NCBI GenBank assembly: GCA_020848995.1
Contig: JADLHA010000024.1
Span: 1-64,000 of the forward strand
Length of the DNA stretch: 64,000 bases
Origin: Saprospiraceae bacterium
GTDB lineage: Bacteria > Bacteroidota > Bacteroidia > Chitinophagales > Saprospiraceae
Direction: 5' to 3'
Position numbers and translations under genes: made by a program. Under the pieces are notes generated by a model that was not told where the DNA came from, searched no databases, and was given only the letters and a program-made list of their open reading frames with translations. This document shows, one piece after another, positions 52,139 to 63,078 of this stretch (positions are counted from its first letter, which is position 1; the number at the start of each line of letters is the position of its first letter).

Positions 52139-52601
52139 TGCGGATTTCAAAGGACCCGTTTTCCCAGCCCGAAGTGAGTTTTGCCCCCCGTTGCAGGTAA
52201 AACCGGCGGGCAGGCTCATTCCAGTCGAGGACCTGCCACTTTACCCACCTCGCCCCCTGGCGCAGTGCCTCGGCCGCAACGGCCTCAAACAAGCGTTGCC
52301 CATACCCATGCCCGCGAAGGGGTTCCCGGATGATAAAATCTTCGAGGTACAGCGCTTTGCCGCTCCAGGTGGAGAAGTAGGGGAAATACAGCGCCATGCC
52401 GACGATGCCGTCCGCAGGAGATTCCAGGATCAGGGCCTCGAATAAACCCTTGGCCAGCCCATCCCGGAAATCGTCTGGCCGGGTGCGGACGGCCCCGGCT
52501 TCCTTCTCGTATTCGGCGAGCTCCTTTACGAGTACCAACAACTGCTCGGCATCGCCCGGGACGGCTTTCCGGAGGGTCAAAAAGGGGTCGTGGATTCTCA
52601 T
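52116..52601 (-). CDS. GNAT acetyltransferase, SSAT (diamine acetyltransferase)-like
   Basis: This 161-aa cytoplasmic enzyme has the GNAT fold with acetyl-CoA loop REPLRGHGYGQRLF and the SSAT-typical block ALYFPYFSTWSGKALYLEDF plus QVLDWNEPARRFYLQRGA. The family acetylates polyamines, thialysine or related amines. The ATG at 52601 has a GGGAG a few bases upstream and is preferred over a TTG at 52613. It diverges from rpsL and overlaps the sulfatase-like gene. Confidence 0.9.
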   Translation of the reverse strand: MRIHDPFLTLRKAVPGDAEQLLVLVKELAEYEKEAGAVRTRPDDFRDGLAKGLFEALILESPADGIVGMALYFPYFSTWSGKALYLEDFIIREPLRGHGYGQRLFEAVAAEALRQGARWVKWQVLDWNEPARRFYLQRGAKLTSGWENGSFEIRNADAPLD

Positions 52602-52665
52602 GTTTTCTCCCAAGATATGGCGCTGTTAAAGAGATGCAAAATATCGAAACAAAATGAATTCAGGA

Positions 52666-52697
52666 TTTGGCCATTCCACGGGAAGGTACTATTTTTG
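52666..52697 (+). promoter_or_regulatory. Promoter of the str-S10-spc ribosomal operon
   Basis: TTTG (52666-52669), 20 bases, TATTTTTG (52690-52697): a full match to the Bacteroidota -33/-7 consensus. The leader to the rpsL ATG is about 75 bases, with no recognised regulatory fold. Confidence 0.65.
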
Positions 52698-52776
52698 CGT
52701 CTCCCTATGGGATAGGTGTGTCCTAAGGTGCTGAAAATGTGTAAACTATAAAATGCGTAGCAGCTAAAGTTCAATT

Positions 52777-53151
52777 ATGCCAACAATCAATCAGTTGATC
52801 CGGAAAGGCCGCGAGAAGGTGGAATACAAAAGCAAGTCGCGTGCCCTGCAGTCGAATCCCCAGAAGCGGGGAGTCTGCACCCGGGTGTACACCACGACCC
52901 CCAAAAAGCCGAATTCCGCACTTCGGAAGGTGGCCAAGGTCCGTCTGACAAATGGGTTGGAGGTGATCTGCTACATACCCGGGGAAGGACACAACCTGCA
53001 GGAGCACAGCATCGTGCTGGTTCGCGGGGGTAGGGTGAAAGACCTTCCGGGCGTCCGTTACACCATCGTTCGGGGAGCACTCGATACCGCAGGCGTCAAC
53101 AACCGCAAAAAGAGCCGCAGCCTTTACGGCACGAAACGCCCCAAGAAATAA
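52777..53151 (+). CDS. rpsL: 30S ribosomal protein S12
   Basis: This 124-aa protein lies at the decoding site. The streptomycin-contact loops [17 protein letters not shown] and [18 protein letters not shown] are intact, with Lys at the classic resistance positions (no visible resistance change). Normal length. It heads the ribosomal operon, 80 bases after a consensus promoter; rpsG follows after 44 bases. Confidence 0.98.
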   Translation: MPTINQLIRKGREKVEYKSKSRALQSNPQKRGVCTRVYTTTPKKPNSALRKVAKVRLTNGLEVICYIPGEGHNLQEHSIVLVRGGRVKDLPGVRYTIVRGALDTAGVNNRKKSRSLYGTKRPKK

Positions 53152-53195
53152 TTGATTAGGTACGCAAAGAGCAACATTACAGTTTGTCATAATTC

Positions 53196-53663
53196 ATGAG
53201 AAAGCACAAACCAAAAAAACGCATACTGGAACCGGATCCGCGATTCGGCGACACGCTCGTCACCCAGTTCGTCAACAACATGATCTGGGAAGGTAAGAAG
53301 AGTACCGCCTACGGCATTTTTTATAAAGCCATGGACATCGTGGAGACCAAATTGTCTGAAGACCCTCACGCCGTTTGGCTCAGGGCGCTCGACAACGTCA
53401 TGCCACACATTGAAGTAAAGCCCAAGCGCATCGGGGGGGCAACGTTCCAGATTCCCCAGGAAATGCGCCCAGCACGCAAAACTGCAACGGCCATCAAATG
53501 GCTGATCAAATATTCGCGCCTGCGCGCCGGAAAGGGAATGGCAGACAAGCTGGCCAATGAAGTCATTTCGGCAAGCAAAAACGAAGGCGCTGCGGTGAAA
53601 AAACGCGAGGATACCCACAAAATGGCTGAGGCCAACCGGGCATTTGCTCATTTCAAATCATAA
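53196..53663 (+). CDS. rpsG: 30S ribosomal protein S7
   Basis: This 155-aa protein nucleates assembly of the 30S head and binds the 3' domain of 16S rRNA. DPRFGDTLVTQFVNNMIWEGKK and the C-terminal helix RAGKGMADKLANEV...KREDTHKMAEANRAFAHF are typical. Normal length for Bacteroidota. It lies between rpsL and fusA, with 12 bases to fusA. Confidence 0.98.
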   Translation: MRKHKPKKRILEPDPRFGDTLVTQFVNNMIWEGKKSTAYGIFYKAMDIVETKLSEDPHAVWLRALDNVMPHIEVKPKRIGGATFQIPQEMRPARKTATAIKWLIKYSRLRAGKGMADKLANEVISASKNEGAAVKKREDTHKMAEANRAFAHFKS

Positions 53664-53675
53664 GGAAAGCCGGGA

Positions 53676-55829
53676 ATGTCTAAGGATCTTAAATACTTGC
53701 GCAACATCGGAATTGCCGCTCACATCGATGCCGGTAAGACCACGACGACGGAACGCATTCTGTATTACACCGGCCTCACCCACAAAATTGGAGAGGTACA
53801 CGATGGGGCCGCTACCATGGACTGGATGGCCCAGGAGCAGGAACGCGGGATCACCATTACCTCCGCCGCCACACAGACGAACTGGAACTGGAAAGGCAAT
53901 TCCTTTACCATCAACATCATCGATACGCCGGGTCACGTCGACTTCACAGTAGAAGTAAACCGCTCGCTGCGCGTACTCGACGGCTTGGTTTTTCTGTTTA
54001 GTGCGGTTGACGGGGTAGAACCTCAAAGTGAAACCAACTGGCGTCTGGCAGACAACTATAAAGTACCACGCCTGGGATTTGTCAACAAAATGGACCGCCA
54101 GGGAGCCGACTTTTTCAATGTAGTCCGGCAGGTCCGGACCATGCTGGGGTCTAAGGCCATTCCGTTACAGGTGCCCATTGGTGCCGAAGAACACTTTAAG
54201 GGGGTTGTTGACCTCATCACCAACAAAGCAATGATCTGGGATGAAGCAACCAAGGGAATGACCTACGCTGAGATCCCGATTCCTTCAGATATCGCCGAGC
54301 AGGTAAGAGAATGCCGGCAGGAGCTGATCGAGGCCATCGCCGAATACGACGACGACCTGATGATCAAATTTTTTGAAGACCCCGACAGCATCACCGAGGA
54401 GGAAATGATCCATGCCATCCGTTCTGCGGTATGCGACATGAAGTTCGTTCCCATGTTGTGTGGGTCTGCTTTTAAAAATAAGGGCGTTCAGGCAGTGCTC
54501 GACGCCGTTTGCGCATACCTTCCGTCCCCCGTTGACGTCGAAGCGGTGGTCGGGACCCATCCGAAGACCGACGAAGAACTGCATCGCAAACCATCGGCTT
54601 CCGAGCCTTTTGCCGCCTTGGCGTTCAAGGTTGCTACGGATCCCTTTGTGGGACGCCTCGTCTTCATGCGCGTATATTCCGGCCGTCTGGATGCCGGTTC
54701 CTATGTCATGAAAGTCCGCACGGACAAAGACCGGATCAGTATGGAAAAGGAGCGCATTTCCAGACTCTTCCTGATGCACGCCAATGATCGCAAAGCCATA
54801 GACTACGTGGAAGCCGGCGACATCGTTGCCGCGGTCGGTTTTAAAGACATTAAGACCGGGGACACGCTCTGCGACGAGAGCCACCCGATCATCCTCGAAT
54901 CCATGGTGTTCCCTGAACCCGTGATCAGCATTGCCATCGAGCCCAAAACCCAAAAGGACCAGGATAAACTTGGCATGTCTTTGGCAAAACTGGCGGAGGA
55001 GGATCCTACGTTTCGCGTATTTACCGACGAAAACACCGGACAGACCATCATCAGCGGTATGGGTGAACTTCACCTGGAGATCATCGTCGATCGGCTCCGC
55101 CGCGAATTTGGCGTAGAATGCAACCAGGGGGCTCCACAGGTCAACTATAAGGAGTCAATGACCAAGACCGTGACCCACCGCGAAAGGCTGAAGAAACAAA
55201 CCGGGGGATCCGGTCTGTTTGCCGACATGGAATTTGAATTGGGGCCGGCCGATGAGAGCTTTTTGGAAAGCGACGATTTCAAAAATGGCAAGACCCGGAT
55301 GCAATTCGTCTGGGACGTATTCGGGGGTGCCATCGACAAAGCATACGTCCAGCCCATCATAAAGGGCTTCGAATCGATGATGAACCAGGGCATCCTTGCC
55401 GGATACAACCTGGAAAACATGAAGGTGAGGGTATTCGACGGGTCAATGCACTCCGTTGACTCCAAACCACAGGCGTTCGAACTTTGTGCCAAGGATGGTT
55501 TCCGGGAAGCTGCCCCTAAAACGGGACCACAACTCATGGAACCCATCATGAAACTGGAAGTGATTACCCCGGAGGAGTATGTCGGACCGGTGATCGGAGA
55601 CCTCAACCGGCGTCGCGGGATGCCTAAAGGGCAGGAACAGCGCATGGGAGGTGCCGTAGCCATTCAGGCTGAAGTCCCTCTTTCGGAGATGTTCGGGTAC
55701 GTAACCCAGTTGCGGACCATCACATCGGGCCGGGCGAGTTCAACCATGGAATTTTCGCATTATTCCCCGGTGCCGCGGCAGGTAGCCGAAGAAATCATTG
55801 CCAAGGCCAAAGGAACGGTCAAGGTTTAG
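53676..55829 (+). CDS. fusA: Elongation factor G
   Basis: This 717-aa GTPase drives ribosomal translocation. The G motifs are intact: [15 protein letters not shown] (P-loop), [12 protein letters not shown]. Domains II-V follow, ending in [17 protein letters not shown] and the short C-terminal tail. The length is near normal (about 700). rpsJ follows directly at 55855; tuf is absent here, unlike in E. coli. Confidence 0.98.
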   Translation: MSKDLKYLRNIGIAAHIDAGKTTTTERILYYTGLTHKIGEVHDGAATMDWMAQEQERGITITSAATQTNWNWKGNSFTINIIDTPGHVDFTVEVNRSLRVLDGLVFLFSAVDGVEPQSETNWRLADNYKVPRLGFVNKMDRQGADFFNVVRQVRTMLGSKAIPLQVPIGAEEHFKGVVDLITNKAMIWDEATKGMTYAEIPIPSDIAEQVRECRQELIEAIAEYDDDLMIKFFEDPDSITEEEMIHAIRSAVCDMKFVPMLCGSAFKNKGVQAVLDAVCAYLPSPVDVEAVVGTHPKTDEELHRKPSASEPFAALAFKVATDPFVGRLVFMRVYSGRLDAGSYVMKVRTDKDRISMEKERISRLFLMHANDRKAIDYVEAGDIVAAVGFKDIKTGDTLCDESHPIILESMVFPEPVISIAIEPKTQKDQDKLGMSLAKLAEEDPTFRVFTDENTGQTIISGMGELHLEIIVDRLRREFGVECNQGAPQVNYKESMTKTVTHRERLKKQTGGSGLFADMEFELGPADESFLESDDFKNGKTRMQFVWDVFGGAIDKAYVQPIIKGFESMMNQGILAGYNLENMKVRVFDGSMHSVDSKPQAFELCAKDGFREAAPKTGPQLMEPIMKLEVITPEEYVGPVIGDLNRRRGMPKGQEQRMGGAVAIQAEVPLSEMFGYVTQLRTITSGRASSTMEFSHYSPVPRQVAEEIIAKAKGTVKV

Positions 55830-55854
55830 AAAAGATTGATTAACAACGATAGGC

Positions 55855-56163
55855 ATGAATCAAAAAATTCGGATTAAACTTCGTTCTTACGACCATAACC
55901 TGGTCGACAAGAGTACGGAGAAGATTGTGAAAACGGTGCGCGCGAGTGGCGCAGTCGTTGCCGGTCCGATTCCGCTGCCAACTGAGAAAGAGATTTTTAC
56001 CGTGCTCAAATCGCCGCACGTCAACAAGAAATCTCGGGAGCAGTTTCAGCTAAGGACCCATAAACGGCTCATCGAGATATACACACCCACCAACAAAACG
56101 GTGGATGCGTTGTCCAAGCTCGAGCTGCCCAGCGGGGTGGACATTCAGGTTAAACTGTCGTAA
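55855..56163 (+). CDS. rpsJ: 30S ribosomal protein S10
   Basis: This 102-aa protein belongs to the 30S head and doubles as NusE in antitermination. [21 protein letters not shown] and [28 protein letters not shown] are fully typical. It opens the S10 part of the operon. The 77-base gap to rplC holds a small GC hairpin (CCCGG-ATCC-CCGGG) of unknown meaning. Confidence 0.98.
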   Translation: MNQKIRIKLRSYDHNLVDKSTEKIVKTVRASGAVVAGPIPLPTEKEIFTVLKSPHVNKKSREQFQLRTHKRLIEIYTPTNKTVDALSKLELPSGVDIQVKLS

Positions 56164-56240
56164 ACTTCGCACATCCTGAGTTTTTTGAGTCGCCCGGATC
56201 CCCGGGTGCCCATTGCATAACTTATTTAAAACCGCACATT

Positions 56241-56864
56241 GTGAACGGATTGATCGGAACAAAAGTCGGCATGACGAGCATCTACGACAAAGACGGCAAG
56301 TTCATTGCCTGTACCGTCGTAGAGATGTCTCCCAATGTAGTTACGCAGGTCAAAACGGAAGAGTCGGATGGATATTCCGCTCTGCAGTTTTCTTACGGCG
56401 AAGCAAAACCCTCCCGGGCAAATGGTGCCATCACCGGGCATTTCTCCCGGTCCAACACCACTCCCAAGCGACGTTCGGTTGAGTTTAGGGATTGTGGACT
56501 GGAGAAACAACTTGGCGACCAGGTACAGTTGACGGAGATTTTTGCCGAAGGCGATACGGTTCATGCCCGCGGAGTTTCCAAAGGGAAGGGCTTCCAGGGC
56601 GTGATCAAAAGGCATGGATTCGGAGGGGTTCAAAACTCCACACACGGACAGCACAACCGCCTGCGCGCACCTGGATCCATTGGCGCTTCTTCCTATCCAT
56701 CAAAGGTCGTCAAAGGCCTTCGCATGGCAGGCCAAAAGGGAAATGTGCACATTAAAGTCCGGAATCTCAAAGTAGCCCGGATTCTTCCCGAGAAAAACCT
56801 CCTTCTGGTCCGCGGAGCCATTCCAGGGCATAAGGGGGCCCTCGTCGTAATCGAAAAAAAGTAA
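56241..56864 (+). CDS. rplC: 50S ribosomal protein L3
   Basis: This 207-aa early-assembly protein binds near the peptidyl-transferase centre. GLIGTKVGMTSIYDKDG, HGFGGVQNSTHGQHNRLRAPGS and MAGQKGNVHIKVRNLKV are the expected motifs. The start is GTG, the only start placing the conserved N-terminus correctly. Normal length. Confidence 0.97.
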   Translation: MNGLIGTKVGMTSIYDKDGKFIACTVVEMSPNVVTQVKTEESDGYSALQFSYGEAKPSRANGAITGHFSRSNTTPKRRSVEFRDCGLEKQLGDQVQLTEIFAEGDTVHARGVSKGKGFQGVIKRHGFGGVQNSTHGQHNRLRAPGSIGASSYPSKVVKGLRMAGQKGNVHIKVRNLKVARILPEKNLLLVRGAIPGHKGALVVIEKK

Positions 56865-56870
56865 TGCCAC

Positions 56871-57497
56871 ATGAAAGTCGACGTACTTAGCATCAACGGC
56901 AACAGCACCGGACGCAGCGTGGAGCTGCCCGATGGCATTTTTGGCATCGAACCCAACGGCCATGTGCTCTACCTGGCTGCCAAGGCCTATATGGCCAACC
57001 AGCGCCAGGGAACCCACGATTCCAAAGAGCGCAACGCCGTGTCCCGTTCCACCCGCAAGATCAAACGGCAAAAGGGAACGGGTGGAGCCCGCGCAGGCTC
57101 TTTAAAAAACATCCTCTTCAAAGGGGGAGGCCGCGCATTTGGACCACACCCCAGGGACTATTCACAGAAACTCAACAAAAAGGTAAGCCAGCTTGCACGC
57201 CGGTCTGCTCTGTCGCAAAAAGCCGCAGGAGCGTCCATTCTGGTCGTGGAAGACTTTCAACTTGACCAGGTTAAGACACGGGCCTTTGCAGGCATCATGA
57301 AGAACCTCAAGTTGGATCGCGAAAAAACCCTGGTGGTCACCCCGGAATACGACGAAAAGTTGTACCTGGCAAGCCGTAACCTGCCGTGCACCGAACTTCA
57401 GGTGGCGCGCGACCTGAATACCTACGCGATCATGAACTGCAAAAAACTGGTGCTCACGGAGTCCAGTATTGGAAAAATCAGCGAAATCCTCGCCTAA
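56871..57497 (+). CDS. rplD: 50S ribosomal protein L4
   Basis: This 208-aa protein lines the exit tunnel with its extended loop (RSTRKIKRQKGTGGARAGSLK...GGGRAFGPHPRDYS), which is intact. In E. coli L4 also regulates its own operon; no such leader is recognised here. It is spaced six bases from rplC and ten from the rplW start. Confidence 0.97.
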   Translation: MKVDVLSINGNSTGRSVELPDGIFGIEPNGHVLYLAAKAYMANQRQGTHDSKERNAVSRSTRKIKRQKGTGGARAGSLKNILFKGGGRAFGPHPRDYSQKLNKKVSQLARRSALSQKAAGASILVVEDFQLDQVKTRAFAGIMKNLKLDREKTLVVTPEYDEKLYLASRNLPCTELQVARDLNTYAIMNCKKLVLTESSIGKISEILA

Positions 57498-57507
57498 ACA
57501 GACTCAG

Positions 57508-57807
57508 ATGGACAAACAAATTGTGATTCGTCCGGTCATTACCGAGAAATCCGAAAAGCTGACAACCCGTCGCAACCAGTATACTTTTCTGGTAGCGAGA
57601 GACAGCAATAAGGTCGAAATTTCCAAAGCGGTCGAAAAGCTGTACAACGTAAACGTCGTTTCGGTAAATACCAACCGCATGCCGGGAAAACCCAAAACCC
57701 GCAATACCCGTTCGGCTGTTCTGAAAGGCCAAAAGGCATCGTATAAGAAGGCGGTCATCAGCCTTAAACCGGGTGAAGAGATCAACATTTACGGAGACGA
57801 AAAATAA
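57508..57807 (+). CDS. rplW: 50S ribosomal protein L23
   Basis: This 99-aa protein sits at the tunnel exit and docks trigger factor and SRP. IRPVITEKSEKLTTRRNQYTFLV and VNTNRMPGKPKTRNTR are typical. The start is the ATG at 57508; an in-frame start at 57469 would run into rplD. Confidence 0.96.
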   Translation: MDKQIVIRPVITEKSEKLTTRRNQYTFLVARDSNKVEISKAVEKLYNVNVVSVNTNRMPGKPKTRNTRSAVLKGQKASYKKAVISLKPGEEINIYGDEK

Positions 57808-57816
57808 TTCAGCGAT

Positions 57817-58647
57817 ATGCCAGTCAAAAAATTAAATCCGATCACCCCAGGCATGCGCTTCCGCGTGCAGCTCACCCACGAGGAGCTCACGGCGAGCCGA
57901 CCTGAGAAGTCGCTTGTAGAAAGCATTCACGACAGTGGCGGACGCAACAACCAGGGGCGCAGGACCATGCGTTACCGTGGGGGCGGCCACAAGAAACAGT
58001 ATCGCAGGATCGATTTTCTTCGAGACAAAGACAACATTCCGGCTAAGGTTAAGACGATAGAGTACGATCCCAACCGGTCGGCCCACATCGCCTTGTTGTT
58101 TTATGCCGATGGCGAAAAGAGGTACATCATTGCCCCGCACGGTCTCAAAGTGGGCGACCAGGTGATGAGTGGCTCCAACGCGACACCGGATGTTGGAAAC
58201 ACACTTCCCCTCGGACAGGTGCCGCTGGGGTCCAGCATCCATGCCATTGAGTTGCATCCTGGCCAGGGAGCTTGCCTGGTTCGGAGCGCTGGAACCGCCG
58301 CGACCATGATGGGAAAGGAAGACCGCTACGTTTCGATCAAGATGCCCTCGGGCGAGATCCGGCGCATCCTGTCGACGTGCAGGGCCACGATGGGTACAAC
58401 CTCCAATCCGGACCATAGCCTGGAACGCATTGGTAAAGCAGGTCGCAACCGATGGCTGGGCCAGCGCCCCCGTACGCGCGGCGTAGCCATGAACCCAGTT
58501 GACCATCCGATGGGCGGTGGTGAAGGACGTGCTTCGGGCGGCCACCCGCGCTCGCGCAAAGGCCTGATCGCCAAAGGTGCTAAGACGAGGTCCCGCAAAA
58601 AACATTCATCGAAACTCATCATCTCCAGAAGAAAGACTACCAATTAA
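57817..58647 (+). CDS. rplB: 50S ribosomal protein L2
   Basis: This 276-aa protein is needed for subunit joining and peptidyl-transferase activity. [33 protein letters not shown] and the catalytic-loop block [22 protein letters not shown] (with the conserved His) are present. Normal length. Confidence 0.98.
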   Translation: MPVKKLNPITPGMRFRVQLTHEELTASRPEKSLVESIHDSGGRNNQGRRTMRYRGGGHKKQYRRIDFLRDKDNIPAKVKTIEYDPNRSAHIALLFYADGEKRYIIAPHGLKVGDQVMSGSNATPDVGNTLPLGQVPLGSSIHAIELHPGQGACLVRSAGTAATMMGKEDRYVSIKMPSGEIRRILSTCRATMGTTSNPDHSLERIGKAGRNRWLGQRPRTRGVAMNPVDHPMGGGEGRASGGHPRSRKGLIAKGAKTRSRKKHSSKLIISRRKTTN

Positions 58648-58665
58648 TTTCTAGCCTCATTCACT

Positions 58666-58929
58666 ATGTCCAGATCAATTAAAAAAGGTCCCTTCGTCCA
58701 CCATCGCCTGATGGAGAAAATCCACAAATCAAAGGAATCGGGAAAGAAATCCGTGATCAAGACCTGGAGCCGGGCATCCATGATCATTCCCGACATGGTA
58801 GGAGAAACCATTGCCGTACACAACGGGAAGACCTTCATTCCCGTCTACATCACCGAGAACATGGTCGGTCATAAACTTGGCGAATTTTCGCCCACGCGTA
58901 CCTTCCGTGCACACTCAGGAAACCGTTAA
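58666..58929 (+). CDS. rpsS: 30S ribosomal protein S19
   Basis: This 87-aa protein of the 30S head contacts S13 and the A-site tRNA region. [39 protein letters not shown] and [15 protein letters not shown] are typical. Normal length, 18 bases after rplB. Confidence 0.97.
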   Translation: MSRSIKKGPFVHHRLMEKIHKSKESGKKSVIKTWSRASMIIPDMVGETIAVHNGKTFIPVYITENMVGHKLGEFSPTRTFRAHSGNR

Positions 58930-58952
58930 CCAGTCGAAAATAAAAATACGAG

Positions 58953-59327
58953 ATGGAAGCTGTAGCTAAGTTGAGAAACTGCCCGATGTCCGCCCGGAAA
59001 ATGCGGCTGGTGGTCGATCTCATCCGTGGAAAAAAGGTGGGCGAGGCCCTCAACATTCTGAAGTTTACCAAGAAGGAAGCTTCGGTTTGGCTAGAAAAGC
59101 TTTTGCTTTCAGCCATCAACAATTTTGAACAGAAACACGGCGAAGGATCCGCAGACACCAACGGGCTTTACATCAAGACGGCCTTCGTCGATGGCGGCAT
59201 GATGATTAAGCGCTTTCAGCCTGCGCCACACGGCCGCGCACACCGCATCCGCAAACGCAGAAATCACGTTACCCTCATTGTTGCAGGGAGCGCATCCGTT
59301 CAACAAAGCAAAGATTCAAACGAATAA
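58953..59327 (+). CDS. rplV: 50S ribosomal protein L22
   Basis: This 124-aa protein forms part of the tunnel constriction through its long hairpin ([20 protein letters not shown]). [22 protein letters not shown] opens it as expected. The C-terminus is slightly longer than average. rpsC starts two bases after the stop. Confidence 0.97.
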   Translation: MEAVAKLRNCPMSARKMRLVVDLIRGKKVGEALNILKFTKKEASVWLEKLLLSAINNFEQKHGEGSADTNGLYIKTAFVDGGMMIKRFQPAPHGRAHRIRKRRNHVTLIVAGSASVQQSKDSNE

Positions 59328-59329
59328 AT

Positions 59330-60094
59330 ATGGGTCAAAAAGCAAATCCCATTGGCAATCGCCTGGGCATCATCCGGGGCTGGGACTCCAACTGGTTTGG
59401 AGGAAAATCTTTTTCGCAGAAAGTAGTAGAAGACGAGAAAATCCGCAACTACCTCAATGCGCGCATTGAAAAGGGCGGCTTGGCCCGCATCATCATCGAG
59501 CGCACGCTGAAGCGCATTACGGTTTCGATTCAGACATCCCGTCCGGGCATCATCATCGGTAAAGGGGGGGCAGAGGTCGATTCCATCCGCGAGGAGCTCA
59601 AAAAATTAACCGGGCAAGACATCCAGATCAACATCCTGGAGATCCGCAAACCGGAATTGGACGCCGCAATTGTCGGCGAGTCGATCGCAAAACAGATCGA
59701 ATCCCGCATTAACTACCGGCGCGCTACGAAAATGGCCATCCAGTCGACGATACGCGCTGGCGCAGAAGGGATCAAAGTGCGCATCTCCGGGCGACTCAAC
59801 GGGGCTGAAATTGCTCGCTCCGAAGAGTACAAAGAAGGCCGCATTCCATTGCATACGTTTCGTGCCGACATCGACTACGCCATCAAGGAAGCCCAAACGG
59901 TTTACGGAAAGATCGGGATCAAGACCTGGATCTGCAAAGGAGAGGTCTACACCCGTCGCGACCTGTCTCCTTTGGCCGGTATGGAAAAGAAGGAGGGCAA
60001 GGGAGGAATGGGATCCGGAATGCCGCGTCGGGGTGGAGGAGACCGGGAAGGGCGCGATCGCCGCTCAGACCGCGGGGGAAAAAGGAGACAATGA
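59330..60094 (+). CDS. rpsC: 30S ribosomal protein S3
   Basis: This 254-aa protein guards the mRNA entry channel. [21 protein letters not shown], the KH-domain loop [20 protein letters not shown] and the C-terminal GVKVWI-like [11 protein letters not shown] are present. The tail (about 228-254) is rich in Gly, Arg and Asp ([18 protein letters not shown]), common in Bacteroidota. Confidence 0.97.
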   Translation: MGQKANPIGNRLGIIRGWDSNWFGGKSFSQKVVEDEKIRNYLNARIEKGGLARIIIERTLKRITVSIQTSRPGIIIGKGGAEVDSIREELKKLTGQDIQINILEIRKPELDAAIVGESIAKQIESRINYRRATKMAIQSTIRAGAEGIKVRISGRLNGAEIARSEEYKEGRIPLHTFRADIDYAIKEAQTVYGKIGIKTWICKGEVYTRRDLSPLAGMEKKEGKGGMGSGMPRRGGGDREGRDRRSDRGGKRRQ

Positions 60095-60156
60095 TTCGGG
60101 AAAGTCATCGTAATTTTGCGACTCTTTTCTAAAAACTAATGATCGTTTAGAAGCTT

Positions 60157-60588
60157 ATGTTACAGCCAAAACGCCTTAAATACAGGAGACAGCAGAAAGG
60201 CCGGATCAAAGGGGTCGCCCACCGCGGAACCACGGTGGCCTTTGGCACGTTCGGTCTCAAAGCACTGGAGAGCAGCCGGATCACCAACCGGCAGATTGAG
60301 GCAGCACGTATCGCCATGACCCGCCACATGAAACGGGAGGGCAATGTGTGGATTCGCATTTTTCCCGACAAGCCGATCACTTCCAAACCAGCCGAAGTGC
60401 GGATGGGTAAGGGTAAGGGCGCGCTGGATCACTACGTGGCTGTCGTAAAGGCCGGCGCCATCATGTTTGAAATGGATGGCATTCCGTACCAGATTGCCGC
60501 TGAGGCTTTTCACCTCGCCGCCCAAAAGCTTCCGATCAAAACCAAAGTGGTCGTCCGCCGGGAGTTTCAAAATTTGGTAACCGCTTAA
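60157..60588 (+). CDS. rplP: 50S ribosomal protein L16
   Basis: This 143-aa protein lies near the A site of the large subunit. [39 protein letters not shown] and [15 protein letters not shown] are typical. It lies 62 bases after rpsC, the widest gap in this stretch, with no visible signal. Confidence 0.97.
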   Translation: MLQPKRLKYRRQQKGRIKGVAHRGTTVAFGTFGLKALESSRITNRQIEAARIAMTRHMKREGNVWIRIFPDKPITSKPAEVRMGKGKGALDHYVAVVKAGAIMFEMDGIPYQIAAEAFHLAAQKLPIKTKVVVRREFQNLVTA

Positions 60589-60601
60589 TTGTCTGTAAAC
60601 C

Positions 60602-60808
60602 ATGGCATTGAAAAAATATACCGAATTTGCTGGGTTGGCCAGTGATGTGCTCGAGCGCGATCTGCGACAGGCGGTCGAAGAGCTCTCAAGGCTCAGGGTA
60701 GAGCATAAAGTGAAGGGATTGCAAAATCCCGTTCAAATCCGCCACTTGCGCAAAGAAATTGCCCGAATGAAAACTGAAATGACAAAAAGATCATCCTCTC
60801 ATGCATAA
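60602..60808 (+). CDS. rpmC: 50S ribosomal protein L29
   Basis: This 68-aa two-helix protein is located near the tunnel exit. The helices [20 protein letters not shown] and [20 protein letters not shown] fit the family. It lies 13 bases after rplP. Confidence 0.94.
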   Translation: MALKKYTEFAGLASDVLERDLRQAVEELSRLRVEHKVKGLQNPVQIRHLRKEIARMKTEMTKRSSSHA

Positions 60809-60821
60809 ACAGACCGCTGAA

Positions 60822-61079
60822 ATGGAACAACGCAATTTGAGAAAACAGAAAGTCGGCGTGGTAAGCAGCAACAAGATGGACAAAACCATAGTCGTTCGTG
60901 TTGAGCGGTCCATTCTTCATGCCAAATATGGGAAGAAGGTCAAAAAGAGCAATAAGTATTTCGCCCATGACGAAAAGAATGAATGCAACATCGGTGACAC
61001 CGTACGCATCATGGAAACCCGTCCGCTCAGCAAAAATAAGAGCTGGCGGATGGTGGAAATCCTTCGTCGCGGAGAGTGA
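60822..61079 (+). CDS. rpsQ: 30S ribosomal protein S17
   Basis: This 85-aa OB-fold protein binds 16S rRNA early in assembly. [21 protein letters not shown] and [30 protein letters not shown] are typical. The ATG at 60822 matches the usual N-terminus; an in-frame ATG at 60801 would overlap rpmC by eight bases. Confidence 0.96.
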   Translation: MEQRNLRKQKVGVVSSNKMDKTIVVRVERSILHAKYGKKVKKSNKYFAHDEKNECNIGDTVRIMETRPLSKNKSWRMVEILRRGE

Positions 61080-61100
61080 GTACAATTAAAATGAACGTGT

Positions 61101-61466
61101 ATGATACAGCAGGAATCGAGACTGAACGTAGCAGATAACAGCGGGGCAAAAGAAGTCCTTTGTATCCGTGTGCTCGGAGGAACCAAGCGGCGGTACGCTT
61201 CAGTTGGCGACAAAATTGTCGTCACGGTAAAGTCGGCAACCCCGGGCGGCGTCAAAAAGGGGACCGTATCCAAAGCCGTAATCGTACGCACGAAGAAGGA
61301 GATTCGCCGCAAGGACGGTACCTATATCCGTTTTGATGACAATGCGGTGGTACTGCTGACCGCATCCGACGAGCCCCGGGGAACCCGCATTTTCGGTCCC
61401 GTAGCGCGCGAACTGCGGGAAAAGGATTACATGCGCATAGTCTCTCTCGCACCCGAAGTGCTTTAA
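61101..61466 (+). CDS. rplN: 50S ribosomal protein L14
   Basis: This 121-aa protein at the subunit interface starts [19 protein letters not shown] and carries [22 protein letters not shown] and [15 protein letters not shown], all typical. Normal length. Confidence 0.98.
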   Translation: MIQQESRLNVADNSGAKEVLCIRVLGGTKRRYASVGDKIVVTVKSATPGGVKKGTVSKAVIVRTKKEIRRKDGTYIRFDDNAVVLLTASDEPRGTRIFGPVARELREKDYMRIVSLAPEVL

Positions 61467-61484
61467 TGGATAAATAGCCAGACG

Positions 61485-61799
61485 ATGAAAAAATTTAAAA
61501 TCAAAACGGGCGATAAAGTGGCGGTGATCGCGGGTTCAAACAAAGGAAAAACCGGCATTGTCACGCAAGTGATTACCGACAAGGACCGCGCCGTCGTGGA
61601 AGGGGTCAACATCGTTAAAAAACATACCAAGCCCACCAACAACAATCCAGGCGGTATCGTCGAAATGCCTGCTCCTATTCACATTTCTAACCTGTCTTTG
61701 CTGGATCCAAAATCCGGGAAGCCTACCCGCGTAGGCTACCGCGATGAAAAGGGGAAGAAGGTCAGGGTATCTAAAGAATCCGGTGAAATCATAAAGTGA
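61485..61799 (+). CDS. rplX: 50S ribosomal protein L24
   Basis: This 104-aa protein starts assembly of the large subunit. The KOW motif [20 protein letters not shown] and [12 protein letters not shown]...[13 protein letters not shown] are present. Its TGA overlaps the ATG of rplE (TGATG). Confidence 0.97.
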   Translation: MKKFKIKTGDKVAVIAGSNKGKTGIVTQVITDKDRAVVEGVNIVKKHTKPTNNNPGGIVEMPAPIHISNLSLLDPKSGKPTRVGYRDEKGKKVRVSKESGEIIK

Positions 61800-62356
61800 T
61801 GAGCTATCAAAACAGACTCAGGAAACATTACCTCGACCAGGTTGTGCCGGCTTTGAAAGAGAAGTTCGGGTACAAGTCCGTTATGGAGGTGCCCAAAATC
61901 GTCAAGATCAGCATCAACCAGGGAGTTGGATCTGCTACCCAGGACAAAAAGCTCGTCGACATTGCCGTGACCGAATTGACGACCATCGTTGGGCAGAAAG
62001 CCGTGTCGACCAAATCCAGGAAGGCGGTCTCAAACTTCAAACTCCGGGAAAATATGCCCATTGGTGCCAAGGTGACCTTGCGCCGCGATAAGATGTACGA
62101 ATTCCTTGACCGGCTCATTACGGTTGCACTTCCCCGGGTTCGCGACTTTCGCGGAGTTAGTGATACGGCATTCGACGGAAGAGGCAACTACACCCTTGGG
62201 GTGACCGAGCAAATCATTTTTCCGGAAATCGACCTCGACAAAATCAATAAAATAGCAGGCATGGATGTGACCATCGTCACTACAGCAAAAACCGACGCAG
62301 AAGCATTTGAGCTGCTCAAGCACATGGGCATGCCTTTCAAAAATCAGAAAAATTAG
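61799..62356 (+). CDS. rplE: 50S ribosomal protein L5
   Basis: This 185-aa protein binds 5S rRNA and contacts P-site t[41 protein letters not shown] and the C-terminal [20 protein letters not shown] are typical. The ATG at 61799, coupled to rplX, is preferred to the GTG directly before it. Confidence 0.97.
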   Translation: MSYQNRLRKHYLDQVVPALKEKFGYKSVMEVPKIVKISINQGVGSATQDKKLVDIAVTELTTIVGQKAVSTKSRKAVSNFKLRENMPIGAKVTLRRDKMYEFLDRLITVALPRVRDFRGVSDTAFDGRGNYTLGVTEQIIFPEIDLDKINKIAGMDVTIVTTAKTDAEAFELLKHMGMPFKNQKN

Positions 62357-62364
62357 TCCCAGTT

Positions 62365-62634
62365 ATGTCCAAGAAATCCATTATAGCCAGGCAAAACAAG
62401 CGTGAAAAGATGGTGGCCAAATACCACGATCTCCGCCAGTCGCTTAAGGCAGAGGGCAACTACGACGCACTTTCAAAACTGCCAAGAGATGCCTCCCCCG
62501 TGCGGTTGAAGAACCGCTGCCTCTTAACGGGCAGACCCAAAGGGTACATCCGGCGTTTTGGTGTATCGCGTTACGTTTTCCGGCTTATGGCGCTCGAAGG
62601 CAAGATTCCGGGAATTGTTAAAGCAAGTTGGTAA
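62365..62634 (+). CDS. rpsN: 30S ribosomal protein S14 (zinc-free form)
   Basis: This 89-aa protein is of the longer type without the CxxC zinc pairs: KRCLLTGRPKGYIRRFGVSRY occurs here as NRCLLTGRPKGYIRRFGVSR with a single Cys. It belongs to the 30S head. It lies eight bases after rplE. Confidence 0.96.
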   Translation: MSKKSIIARQNKREKMVAKYHDLRQSLKAEGNYDALSKLPRDASPVRLKNRCLLTGRPKGYIRRFGVSRYVFRLMALEGKIPGIVKASW

Positions 62635-62654
62635 TCAAAAAAATTCCAAAGTAA

Positions 62655-63062
62655 ATGTCAGCAGTTACCGATCCGATAGCAGATTACCTGACCCGCATAC
62701 GCAACGCGCAACAGGCAGGATTCAAAGTGGTGGACATACCCGCATCCAACGAGAAGCGGCGCATCACGGAGATCCTTTACCAATACGGCTACATCCTCAA
62801 ATACAAATTCGAGGATACGGAGAATCATCAGGGCCTGATCCGCATTGCCATCAAATACGATCCGGTGACCCGAGTCCCCGTCATCAGGGAATTGGTTCGG
62901 GTAAGCCGGCCAGGACGAAGGGTTTATGCCAAAGCCGACCAGATCCAGAAAGTGATCAACGGGTTGGGCATTGCCATCGTATCAACATCCAAGGGACTCC
63001 TCACCGACAAAGATGCCCGCAAGGCCAATGTCGGGGGTGAGGTGCTGTGTCACATTCAATAA
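62655..63062 (+). CDS. rpsH: 30S ribosomal protein S8
   Basis: This 135-aa protein binds 16S rRNA helix 21; in E. coli it represses the spc operon. DPIADYLTRIRNAQQAGF, GLIRIAIKYDPVTRVPVI and GIAIVSTSKGLLTDKDARKANVGGEVLCHI are typical. Confidence 0.97.
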   Translation: MSAVTDPIADYLTRIRNAQQAGFKVVDIPASNEKRRITEILYQYGYILKYKFEDTENHQGLIRIAIKYDPVTRVPVIRELVRVSRPGRRVYAKADQIQKVINGLGIAIVSTSKGLLTDKDARKANVGGEVLCHIQ

Positions 63063-63078
63063 ATTTAAGCTTGTTGCC